A stretch of 64,000 bases of DNA from Dehalobacterium sp040766325 (GTDB taxonomy: Bacteria; Bacillota; Dehalobacteriia; Dehalobacteriales; Dehalobacteriaceae): the NCBI GenBank assembly GCA_040766325.1, contig JAXGQR010000002.1, positions 276,896 through 340,895 of the forward strand, in the 5' to 3' direction. The first letter of the stretch is position 1; every line of letters begins with the position of its first letter. A program made the translations under genes and the position numbers. The notes beneath the pieces were generated by a model. That model saw nothing but the letters and a program-made list of their open reading frames with translations. It was not told where the DNA came from and ran no database searches. Positions 17,878-25,625 of the stretch are shown piece after piece.

Positions 17878-18843
17878 CTAACTATGTTGCTCTTTCAATT
17901 GTTCCGCAATCAGTTCTAATTTTCGCATCCTGTGACTGATTCCCGATTTACCGATCTTGGGTGTCGCCGCTTCTCCCAACTCCTTCAAGCTAAAATCAGG
18001 ATAAGTCAAACGCAGTTCCGCTACCTGTCTCAAAGCCGGAGACAGTTTATGCAAACCGATGGTGGACTTGATGAGATGAATAGCTTCAGTCTGTCGCATC
18101 GCCGCATCTACTGTTTTATTTAAATTAGCAGTTTCACAATTTACCAAGCGATTTACCTGATTTCTCATTTCTTTCATGATACGCGTATTTTCAAAGTCTA
18201 AAAGAGCCTGGTGAGCGCCGATGACATTCAAAAAGTTTACAATCTGCTCACCTTCTTTTAAATAGACAACATACCAATTTTTCCGTTTACTGATCTTCGC
18301 TGATAATTGGAAATCGTGCATTAGCTGGGCAATGATTTCCGCATGATCCCTGTTGTTGCTGATAATCTCCAGATGATAAGTTCCTTCAGGATTATTTACA
18401 GAGCCTCCCCCCAGGAAGGCACCTCTCAAATAAGCTTTCTTGCAACAGACACTATACACAAGCTCCTGAGGAAATGACTTGTGATAATCCATCAACCAAT
18501 TATTTTTCTCATCAGCAAAACCTAAGAGCTGCAACACTTTAGCCACTTGAGGCTGTGGTGGAATACGAATAGAATAAACATTATTTTTTTTTAAACGATT
18601 CTTCTTATGCACAATAATTTCTGTTTGAATACCGAATCGTTCTTTGATCAGCTTAAATATTTTACGGGCAACCGCCGCATTTTCCGAAATGATCGTTAAA
18701 GAAATTTTTTGATAAGCACTGATTTGTATCGTACCATCCATACGAAACAAAGCCGCCAATTCTGCCAGTTGACAGCATTTTTTATGTGAAATAATTTGCG
18801 CAAGCTCATTTTTCGTTTTTGCAGAAAACGACAATTCCATCAC
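17878..18843 (-). CDS. whiA: DNA-binding protein WhiA
   Basis: The 321-residue protein combines an N-terminal degenerate LAGLIDADG homing-endonuclease-like fold (about 1-220; LRGAFLGGGSVNNPEGTYHLE) with a C-terminal helix-turn-helix (LSPALRQVAELRLTYPDFSL and LGEAATPKIGKSGISHRMRK). WhiA affects cell division and chromosome organisation in Firmicutes. The GTG at 18843 or the adjacent ATG could be the start; AGGATGTG precedes the ATG. It follows yvcK by 15 bases. Confidence 0.95.
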   Translation of the reverse strand: MMELSFSAKTKNELAQIISHKKCCQLAELAALFRMDGTIQISAYQKISLTIISENAAVARKIFKLIKERFGIQTEIIVHKKNRLKKNNVYSIRIPPQPQVAKVLQLLGFADEKNNWLMDYHKSFPQELVYSVCCKKAYLRGAFLGGGSVNNPEGTYHLEIISNNRDHAEIIAQLMHDFQLSAKISKRKNWYVVYLKEGEQIVNFLNVIGAHQALLDFENTRIMKEMRNQVNRLVNCETANLNKTVDAAMRQTEAIHLIKSTIGLHKLSPALRQVAELRLTYPDFSLKELGEAATPKIGKSGISHRMRKLELIAEQLKEQHS

Positions 18844-18858
18844 ATCCTAGTTAAATGC

Positions 18859-19914
18859 TCATTGCCGAGAATTCTTATCGATGTTGGGCAAAGAGATGGC
18901 CCGATAATGAGATCTAAGTTCCTTGGTCATCACCACTTGGATTTTGAAGGGATCATGTCTAGCCAAATTTTCTTGGGCACAAAGGGGGTATCCCATAACT
19001 TCCACCCCAAGCTTACTAAGATTCTGCATATCTACCAACACCGGATGTGCTCCTTGGGCCTGATACTTCATCCTAAGCTCCTGAGAAATAATTTTATTGT
19101 TGACGATAATTTTTTGAATCAAGCCCGCATTGGTATGATCAAAAATGGCTTTAAGATGGTGTGAAGCATGGTAATTGTCAGTTTCCCCCGGTTGAGTCAT
19201 AATATTACAAATATAATGCGTTTTAGCCTGGGACTTTTGAATCGCTTCACAAATCCCGGGAACCAACAAATTAGGAATTACACTGGTATAAAGGCTGCCT
19301 GGTCCTATAATGATCGCATCAGCAGATAAAATGGCCTCAATAGCTGCCCCTGGGGGAGTACATTCGGCAGGCTCTAGAAAAACCCTTTTTATGCGGCCGG
19401 GATCACGTACCATACTGGTCTGGCCTTCGATAATCCGACCATCATGCATTTCCCCCACCAAAACCACATTTTCTTCTGTTACCGGCAACACCTGACCCCG
19501 AACAGCCAGGATCCGGCTCAGCTCCTGGATCGCCCCTGCGAAGCTGCCTGTCATCTCCGTGAGACCGGCCAAAAGTAAATTGCCCAGATTGTGTCCGGAC
19601 AGCTCCTTGCCGTGGGAAAAACGATAATTAAATACATCTTCCATCATATTTTCTTTGTCTGCCAATGCTAATAAACAATTACGAATATCTCCCGGTGGGG
19701 GCATACCCAGCTCTCCCCTTAAGCGACCGGAACTACCACCGTCATCCGTGACTGTAACGATGGCCGTAATATTAGAAGTGAGTTCTTTTAATCCGCGAAG
19801 CAAAGTGGATAAACCTGTGCCCCCTCCAATGGCAACTATGCGTGGTCCTCTTTTTAGATACTGGTGCCGCAGTTTAAGCTTCAGGCCAGGATAAAACCCA
19901 TCTAATATCGTCAT
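18859..19914 (-). CDS. yvcK: Gluconeogenesis factor YvcK/CuvA (CofD-like)
   Basis: The 351-residue protein has the nucleotide-sugar-binding motif GGGTGLSTLLRGLK near residues 34-47, TDDGGSSGRLR, PPGDIRNCLLALAD and NLGNLLLAGL, all typical of YvcK. Bacillus YvcK is needed for growth on gluconeogenic carbon sources, supports envelope synthesis and binds UDP-sugars. The ATG overlaps the rapZ stop (ATGA), indicating coupling. A hydrophilic stretch (LKLKLRHQYLKRG) precedes the core. Confidence 0.94.
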   Translation of the reverse strand: MTILDGFYPGLKLKLRHQYLKRGPRIVAIGGGTGLSTLLRGLKELTSNITAIVTVTDDGGSSGRLRGELGMPPPGDIRNCLLALADKENMMEDVFNYRFSHGKELSGHNLGNLLLAGLTEMTGSFAGAIQELSRILAVRGQVLPVTEENVVLVGEMHDGRIIEGQTSMVRDPGRIKRVFLEPAECTPPGAAIEAILSADAIIIGPGSLYTSVIPNLLVPGICEAIQKSQAKTHYICNIMTQPGETDNYHASHHLKAIFDHTNAGLIQKIIVNNKIISQELRMKYQAQGAHPVLVDMQNLSKLGVEVMGYPLCAQENLARHDPFKIQVVMTKELRSHYRAISLPNIDKNSRQ

Positions 19915-20789
19915 TTACGCTTCACTCTCGATTTCAAAATATCCCGATGATTAACAACAACTTGATACCCACTATTTATTAAAGAATCAGCAATCCAATT
20001 AGCTAATGCTACGGATCGATGCTGCCCTCCGGTACACCCAATGGCGATCACCAGATGCATTTTACCCTCCTCACAATAATGGGGAATTAAGAAATTCAAT
20101 AAATCCATATGTTTTTTTAAAAAGGTTTTTGCCACCGGATTAGACAAGACATACTCTTTTACCTCTTCATTTTCGCCTGTATAGGAACGTAAAGACTCAA
20201 TATAAAAAGGATTAGGTAAAAAACGCACATCAATGGCTAAATCTACATCTAAGGGTAAGCCATATTTATAACCAAAAGACATGATGGTGATGGAAAGGCG
20301 ACCTCGTTGGTCATCTGAAAAATGTATTCTTACCTGTTCTTTCAACTGTTGATTAGAAAGATCGGAGGTGTCAATCACCTTATCCGCCATGCCTCTTAAT
20401 TCCTGCAGGCGCAACCGTTCTTCTATGATACCGTCTAACACTCTGCCCGTAGGTGCTAGAGGATGACGTCTTCTCGTTTCTTTAAATCGTCTCACCAAAG
20501 TCTCATCGGAAGCCTCTAGAAATAGAATTTCATAAGGAATTTGCTGAGATTTCAACTTGGATAAGGCTTCAAACAAGTCGGGGAAAAATTCTCCTCCCCG
20601 AATGTCAATCACCAAAGCTACTTTTTTCAGTTTACTGGCGGAGCGGGTAATCAGATCCGTAAATTTGGGAATTAAGGCCGGAGGTAAGTTATCCACACAA
20701 TAGAACCCCATATCCTCCAGTGAATGAATAACCTGAGTTTTCCCTGCTCCGGACATTCCCGTAATAATCTCCAACTGTAGCCCCGGCAC
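19911..20789 (-). CDS. rapZ: RNase adapter / nucleotide-binding protein RapZ (YvcJ)
   Basis: A P-loop protein with Walker A GMSGAGKT (residues 11-18 from the chosen start), the DNLPP motif, a DTSDLS segment, and the C-terminal GCTGGQHRSVALAN that forms the metabolite-binding domain. The open frame extends to a TTG at 20852, but a GTG at 20787-20789 has GGAGG 8 bases upstream and gives 292 residues, the usual family length. First gene of the rapZ-yvcK-whiA block. Confidence 0.93.
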   Translation of the reverse strand: MPGLQLEIITGMSGAGKTQVIHSLEDMGFYCVDNLPPALIPKFTDLITRSASKLKKVALVIDIRGGEFFPDLFEALSKLKSQQIPYEILFLEASDETLVRRFKETRRRHPLAPTGRVLDGIIEERLRLQELRGMADKVIDTSDLSNQQLKEQVRIHFSDDQRGRLSITIMSFGYKYGLPLDVDLAIDVRFLPNPFYIESLRSYTGENEEVKEYVLSNPVAKTFLKKHMDLLNFLIPHYCEEGKMHLVIAIGCTGGQHRSVALANWIADSLINSGYQVVVNHRDILKSRVKRK

Positions 20790-20961
20790 TTTCGGTTCCT
20801 CCACGATTTGCACATCCTTTTGGGAGTAGTCTGCTCCTGGCAGATGATTCAAAGTTTTCTTTACTCCAACAGTACTTTTTACATTATATCATATCTTTGA
20901 TTTCAAGTTAACAAGCGCCCAAAAGGATTATTCCCCCCGCATCCCTTCATGTCATGCGAAA

Positions 20962-20997
20962 AAGCCCTCTGCTCCTTGATTAAGGAGTTGAGGGCTT
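20962..20997 (-). terminator. Terminator after the rubredoxin-like gene
   Basis: AAGCCCTC and CTCCTT pair with AAGGAG and GAGGGCTT around a 4-base loop, with a TTTTT tail on the minus strand. It separates the rubredoxin-like gene from rapZ. Confidence 0.9.
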
Positions 20998-21009
20998 GTA
21001 AAGCCTATT

Positions 21010-21345
21010 TTACCATTTTCCTCTGCCAACATGGCCTGCGATTTCAGCTTTGCTACGTTGTTTAATAATCCACGCCTCATCTTTCGCCTGTTTAAAAAGA
21101 GCAACACACGGAGGATCAAGATTAATTTCAATACCTTCTTTTGCTAAGGCTACGATTCTCATCGCCAATTTGGTAATTTCCATATGGATGTCATTTGTTC
21201 GATCTGAGTCAATCACCTTTTGGGCATCCTCTTCTGACATAAAAGCAATTTTTTCTTTAGGAGCTCCACACTTTGGACAGAAATCGGGAATTTCATCCCC
21301 CTTATTGATCATACCGCACACAGAACATTTCCATAGCTTAATCAT
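21010..21345 (-). CDS. Rubredoxin-like zinc/iron-ribbon protein with C-terminal helical domain
   Basis: A 111-residue protein that starts MIKLWKCSVCG. An N-terminal rubredoxin-like knuckle pair (CSVCG ... CPKCG, residues 7-10 and 22-25) resembles the C-terminal domain of rubrerythrin, but there is no ferritin domain. A helical segment of about 75 residues follows. The ATG at 21343-21345 has AGGAGGAG upstream; the in-frame start at 21378 lacks one. Electron transfer or metal binding is likely but no specific function is known to me. Confidence 0.75.
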   Translation of the reverse strand: MIKLWKCSVCGMINKGDEIPDFCPKCGAPKEKIAFMSEEDAQKVIDSDRTNDIHMEITKLAMRIVALAKEGIEINLDPPCVALFKQAKDEAWIIKQRSKAEIAGHVGRGKW

Positions 21346-21388
21346 TAAGTCTCTCCTCCTTATTGTTTTTGATCCCATCTATATATAG

Positions 21389-21417
21389 ACTATATAATTG
21401 ATATAACCCTTAGTCAA
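21389..21417 (-). promoter_or_regulatory. Sigma-A-type promoter for the rubredoxin-like gene
   Basis: On the minus strand TTGACT (21412-21417) and TATAGT (21389-21394) are separated by 17 bases. The -10 lies about 45 bases upstream of the ATG. Confidence 0.6.
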
Positions 21418-21487
21418 TACATAAGTTTGCTTATGGCTGTCAGTTTAAAATCAAAACCTCTTTAAGTTACTATGATTTGCAATTTCT

Positions 21488-22243
21488 CTATTTATTTCTA
21501 GACGCTCTTTTTCTGTGATTGTAAAGAATTAAAGTTACTCCTGCTGCCATGCCCAGAATACTTGCTAACTGAGCCACTCGGAAGGGACCGAACATTAAAC
21601 TGTCCGTCCTAAAAGCTTCAATAAAGATCCGCCCCATCGAATAGAGGAGAACGTAACCGGCAAATATGTCGCCCTTTTTGAGATATTTCTTTCTTCTCAT
21701 CAATATTAAAACACAAAATACGATCAGATTCCAAATCGATTCATAGAGAAAGGTTGGGTGACGATACGCCCCATCGATATACATGGCCCATGGCAAATCT
21801 GTTTCAAAGCCATAGGCTTCTTGATTAAAAAAATTGCCCCAGCGCCCGATGGCCTGACCTAAAATAATGCTGGGGGCAACAATATCCGCCAGCTGCCAAA
21901 AATTAAGCCGATAATGGCGTACCACCAGGTAACCACCAAGAATACCGCCCATGAGACCACCGTGAATTGCCAAACCCCCATGCCAGAAGGCAAGAATTTC
22001 ACCGGGATGGGCTAAATAATATCCCAAATTATAAAAAACCACATAATACCCACGAGCACACAGCAATGCTAAGGGGATCGCCACTATAACCACATTGATG
22101 ATATGGTCCGGATCCAGTTTTTGTTTTTCTGCCTCGCGATAGGCTAAATAGGTACCCAAAGCCATTCCGATACTGATTAAAATCCCATACCAACGAACGA
22201 TGAAGGGACCAATCTGAAATGCGATAGGATCTGGTGTCCACAT
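21488..22243 (-). CDS. lgt: Prolipoprotein diacylglyceryl transferase
   Basis: This seven-helix membrane enzyme adds diacylglycerol to the lipobox cysteine of prolipoproteins. The 251-residue protein has HGGLAIHGGLMGG and the signature GRWGNFFNQEAYG with its conserved arginine and asparagine, plus GRIFIEAFR near the C-terminus. The ATG has AAAGGAG upstream. Several predicted lipoproteins in this window (36970, 55156, 63084) would be its clients. It stands alone rather than next to the acyltransferase as in Bacillus. Confidence 0.96.
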   Translation of the reverse strand: MWTPDPIAFQIGPFIVRWYGILISIGMALGTYLAYREAEKQKLDPDHIINVVIVAIPLALLCARGYYVVFYNLGYYLAHPGEILAFWHGGLAIHGGLMGGILGGYLVVRHYRLNFWQLADIVAPSIILGQAIGRWGNFFNQEAYGFETDLPWAMYIDGAYRHPTFLYESIWNLIVFCVLILMRRKKYLKKGDIFAGYVLLYSMGRIFIEAFRTDSLMFGPFRVAQLASILGMAAGVTLILYNHRKRASRNK

Positions 22244-22327
22244 AGCTTTCAGCTCCTTTACACAATTAATATCCCTCGGTCCAATCCTGTTTTTTCTAAA
22301 AAGAGCAGTTTATCCTCCCCACATTCA

Positions 22328-22341
22328 TATCTTATAAGATA
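22328..22341. promoter_or_regulatory. 14-bp perfect palindrome upstream of the 101-residue protein gene
   Basis: TATCTTATAAGATA is fully self-complementary and ends 23 bases before the ATG at 22365, in the divergent gap between lgt and this gene. The position suits an operator overlapping a promoter. The regulator is unknown. Confidence 0.4.
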
Positions 22342-22364
22342 GAATCCATTTTCAGGAGGTAAAA

Positions 22365-22670
22365 ATGACGAGTAAACGTTTCCTGCATATCAAAATTCAT
22401 ACAGATTCCGAGATCAAAGCCGATATCAATATCCCCCTTAGGCTCCTAAAGACAGCAGCAAGGTTTCCCCCATTGGCTCTGAACCTAATTCCCCAAGAAG
22501 TTATGGAAGGATTGGCAAATAGCGGAATCCACTTAAGGGATATTAACATGGGAGAATTGAATCGGCTAGTGGAACAAGGAGAAAATAAGGATACTTTAGT
22601 TCGCATGGAAGTCTTAGATCCTGTTGATGGACGGACTTATGTCAGAATCTATCTTGACGACCGATTGTAA
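22365..22670 (+). CDS. Small SHOCT-like-domain protein
   Basis: A 101-residue soluble protein. The N-terminal half (FLHIKIHTDSEIKADINIPL) is a beta-rich segment followed by an LL-rich helical region. The C-terminal end, MGELNRLVEQG then RMEVLDPVDGRTYVRIYLDD, resembles the short helix-plus-hairpin seen at the end of YvlB-like SHOCT-like proteins. Function is unknown. The ATG has AGGAGG upstream. It converges on the DUF1648 gene with 2 bases between the stop codons. Confidence 0.65.
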   Translation: MTSKRFLHIKIHTDSEIKADINIPLRLLKTAARFPPLALNLIPQEVMEGLANSGIHLRDINMGELNRLVEQGENKDTLVRMEVLDPVDGRTYVRIYLDDRL

Positions 22671-22672
22671 AG

Positions 22673-23191
22673 CTATCTGGCTCTGGCGGCACGAAAGAAA
22701 TACACGCCTACGGTACCAAAAATTACACCTAGAGAGACAAAGATAAAGGCCGGTCCCATTCCGTCCTGCCGGCCTAAGGCCACTAAAACCGTTACCCAGG
22801 TGATATATAAAAATAACCAAATAATTTCTGCCTTCATCCATCCCAACAATGACCGGGCCAATCGATATTGAGCCCGGGCATTTTTTTCCGTAATGGGCCA
22901 GGGATAATTGTAAATATGGGGGAAAAAATTTATTACAAAAAAAAGAACATACATCACCAAGGCACCTACGGGTAAAAGGAGCAGGGTCGATTTACCCCCC
23001 CAACTATCCGGTACCCCTGACGCATTAAAATGAGTGGGTATTGTACTCGGTAAAATCGGCCAATAATAAATCAGGCAGCTGGCCATTAGAATCAGGCCAA
23101 TAATTGATATCACGTCCAAAAACCAATCCTCATAGGTGCGCGGGATCTCCAGCACCGGGCGAAGATCTTTTTCTTGATTTCCTCTTCGCAT
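22673..23191 (-). CDS. DUF1648 domain membrane protein
   Basis: A 172-residue protein with four to five transmembrane segments. The stretch LPSTIPTHFNASGVPDSWGG is the hallmark of DUF1648, found in SdpI-like and related membrane proteins. It has no adjacent immunity or toxin gene, so an SdpI-type role is not supported. The ATG has GAGGAGG upstream. Confidence 0.8.
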   Translation of the reverse strand: MRRGNQEKDLRPVLEIPRTYEDWFLDVISIIGLILMASCLIYYWPILPSTIPTHFNASGVPDSWGGKSTLLLLPVGALVMYVLFFVINFFPHIYNYPWPITEKNARAQYRLARSLLGWMKAEIIWLFLYITWVTVLVALGRQDGMGPAFIFVSLGVIFGTVGVYFFRAARAR

Positions 23192-23304
23192 ATGTTTCGT
23201 CCTCCTCGAGAACAGAATATCTTAAATTTTAACTTTATTCTACTATGAATGCAAGGGGTTGAGAATCGCATGATAATTCCTTCTTTATCAAGACGATTGT
23301 ACTT

Positions 23305-23332
23305 TTCATGATTTAAAGCATTATGTTATAAT
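23305..23332 (+). promoter_or_regulatory. Candidate promoter for the DUF1538/P-II pair
   Basis: TATAAT at 23327-23332 with TTCATG 16 bases upstream. The -10 is a perfect match and the -35 is weak. It lies about 70 bases before the TTG start at 23404. The rest of the 23192-23403 gap holds nothing else that I recognise. Confidence 0.45.
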
Positions 23333-23403
23333 AAAGCATTGGTTTTACTTATCAAAGTTTTCTATAGAAAGTATAGATCCAATTTGGAGGGAAGTGGTTT
23401 TAT

Positions 23404-24909
23404 TTGAATATACTGGTCGAAAAATTGAAAGAAATTCTTTTTTCCGTCCTTCCCATCACCATCATCGTCCTCATTTTGCATTTTACCCTTGCCCCCTTGG
23501 AAACACCCCAACTCATTAGATTTATATTAGGGGCCGTGTTAATTATTATTGGATTATCTATCTTTTTAGTAGGTGTCGATATCGGAATTAGTCCCATTGG
23601 CCACTTAATGGGTTCAACCATCATGAAAACTAACAAACTTTGGATCGTCGGCGTAGCAGGCATCTTGTTGGGTTTTTTTATCTCCATTGCCGAGCCGGAT
23701 TTGCATATTCTGGCCGGTCAAGTTGGTTTTGTAACCGCAGGTGTCATTTCCAAATTGAGTATCATTGTCGTTGTATCTATAGGTATTGCCCTGATGCATT
23801 CTTTAGGTTTAATCAGAATTGCCTATAATATCCCTTTATATAAGTTATTGACCGTTCTTTATGGCATTATTTTTGTTTTATCCCTTTTTACTTCCCATGA
23901 GTTTTTAGCCATCTCCTTTGACGCTTCCGGGGCTACCACCGGGGCCTTAACCGTGCCCTTTATCTTAGCTTTGGCTTTTGGAGTTTCCACCTTAAAAAAG
24001 GATAGTAAAGCTTCTGAAAAAGATAGCTTCGGTTTAGTCGCCATAACCTCTACTGGTGCCATCATCGCCGTGATGATCATGAACATTTTCTTTAAAACAG
24101 AAGAACTCTCAGGCAGCCTTGAATACAATATTTCTGAATCAACCTCTATCCTCTACCCTTTTATGCAAAAGATACCTGTGATCGCCCAAGAAATCGCCTT
24201 GGCTTTGCTGCCTATTTTTATTTTGTTCCTTATCTTCCAAAAGCTTTCTTTTCATCTCAATGCAAAAAGCCTTAGCAAAATCCTTAAAGGGATCTTTTAT
24301 GCCTTTCTAGGACTGGTCATTTTTTTAGACGGTGTCAATGCCGGTTTTATGGACGTGGGCAGTGTGGTCGGATACAGATTGGCCTCCTTAGAAAATAGTT
24401 TTTATGTGATCATGGTCGGATTTATTTTGGGACTAGTCACCATCCTAGCAGAACCGGCCGTTCATGTCTTAACCCATCAAATTGAAGATGTCACCAGCGG
24501 CTATGTGAAAACCAAGGTAGTTTTATTTGCTTTATCTGTCGGAGTAGGTTTTGCCGTAGCTCTATCCATGATCAGAATCATTGTACCCAGTGTGCAACTA
24601 TGGCATTACCTCCTCCCAGGATACCTGCTCGCAATTATCATGACCTATTTTACCCCCAAATTATTTGTCGGGATTGCCTTTGATTCCGGGGGAGTAGCCT
24701 CCGGCCCTATGACAGCGACTTTCATCCTGGCGTTTGCCCAAGGTGCAGCAGAGGCAATCGAGGGAGCTGATGTTTTAAGAGAGGGATTTGGTGTGATTTC
24801 CATGGTTGCTTTAACGCCGTTAATCGCTTTACAAATATTGGGTCTGATTTTTAAAGTAAAGTCCGGCAAGGGAGGTTTGGAAAATGATGATCGACAACTT
24901 GGAGCATAA
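23404..24909 (+). CDS. DUF1538 family membrane protein, two repeats
   Basis: A 501-residue integral membrane protein made of two homologous halves. Each half contains a FLVGVDIG/FLDGVNAG motif, an AEPDLHIL/AEPAVHVL motif and an FDASGATTGALT/FDSGGVASGPMT motif. This internal duplication and the repeated acidic and glycine-rich membrane motifs are typical of DUF1538 and suggest a carrier with inverted or tandem repeats; the substrate is unknown. The start is a TTG with GGAGG about 13 bases upstream; no better start was found. The 3' end overlaps the P-II gene by 26 bases, so transporter and regulator are coupled. Confidence 0.85.
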   Translation: MNILVEKLKEILFSVLPITIIVLILHFTLAPLETPQLIRFILGAVLIIIGLSIFLVGVDIGISPIGHLMGSTIMKTNKLWIVGVAGILLGFFISIAEPDLHILAGQVGFVTAGVISKLSIIVVVSIGIALMHSLGLIRIAYNIPLYKLLTVLYGIIFVLSLFTSHEFLAISFDASGATTGALTVPFILALAFGVSTLKKDSKASEKDSFGLVAITSTGAIIAVMIMNIFFKTEELSGSLEYNISESTSILYPFMQKIPVIAQEIALALLPIFILFLIFQKLSFHLNAKSLSKILKGIFYAFLGLVIFLDGVNAGFMDVGSVVGYRLASLENSFYVIMVGFILGLVTILAEPAVHVLTHQIEDVTSGYVKTKVVLFALSVGVGFAVALSMIRIIVPSVQLWHYLLPGYLLAIIMTYFTPKLFVGIAFDSGGVASGPMTATFILAFAQGAAEAIEGADVLREGFGVISMVALTPLIALQILGLIFKVKSGKGGLENDDRQLGA

Positions 24910-25555
24910 AGAAATTGAATTAATTTATGTTATTGTGAATTTCGGCATTGGCAGTAAGGTCTTAAAAATTGCTAAGAAAAATGGTATTACAGGAGGAACC
25001 ATTCTTTTAGGCAAAGGCACTGTGAAAAACCGAATCTTAGAATTTTTGGACTTAAATGATATCCGCAAAGAAGTTGTGATGATGATCGCAGAAAAATCTA
25101 TTAGTGCTCAAACATTGGAAAAGCTAAATAAAGAGTTTCATTTCAGTAAACCCAACCACGGGATCGCTTTTACCTTGCCTGTAGCCGCGATTCTCAGCAG
25201 CAAACCATGCAGTTTTTCGGATGATATAAATGAAGACAAAGGTGGTGCAAATACCATGTATAAAGCAATTTTTGTTGTTGTGGATAAGGGGATGGCGGAA
25301 GAAGTCATCGAAGCGGCACAGAAAGCAGGATCCCGCGGCGGAACCATCATGAATGCCCGCGGCTCCGGAATTCACGAAACCCACACCTTATTTGCCATGC
25401 CCATTGAACCGGAAAAAGAAATTGTCCTAATCCTTGCAGAAAACAAGCTAACGGAAGATATTGTTACCTCCATTAATCAAAACTTGCATATTGATCAACC
25501 AGGTAAAGGGATCCTCTTCATTTTGGATGTAAATAAAACCTACGGCTTATATTAA
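24884..25555 (+). CDS. Tandem P-II (GlnB-like) regulatory protein
   Basis: A 223-residue protein with two P-II-like folds, about 11-105 and 125-220. The first contains GGTILLGKGT and the second GGTIMNARGSG followed by HETHTLFAMPIEPEKE, which is where the T-loop should be. Each half ends in a GKGI/NHGIAFT-type strand. P-II proteins sense ATP/ADP and 2-oxoglutarate or other small ligands and gate transporters. Overlap with the DUF1538 gene strongly suggests that it controls that membrane protein. GGGAGG lies just before its ATG, inside the upstream gene. The canonical uridylylated tyrosine of GlnB is not evident. Confidence 0.85.
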   Translation: MMIDNLEHKEIELIYVIVNFGIGSKVLKIAKKNGITGGTILLGKGTVKNRILEFLDLNDIRKEVVMMIAEKSISAQTLEKLNKEFHFSKPNHGIAFTLPVAAILSSKPCSFSDDINEDKGGANTMYKAIFVVVDKGMAEEVIEAAQKAGSRGGTIMNARGSGIHETHTLFAMPIEPEKEIVLILAENKLTEDIVTSINQNLHIDQPGKGILFILDVNKTYGLY

Positions 25556-25570
25556 CTTTTCCCATATTTT

Positions 25571-25612
25571 AAAAGCCCCCCAAAGAGAATTTTCCTCTTA
25601 TGGAGGGCTTTT
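25571..25612. terminator. Bidirectional terminator between the P-II and ABC-F genes
   Basis: AAAAGCCCCCCA pairs with TGGAGGGCTTTT (one mismatch), with an inner AAGAG/CTCTT helix. It serves both convergent genes. Confidence 0.88.
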
Positions 25613-25625
25613 AAAATTGATAAAA

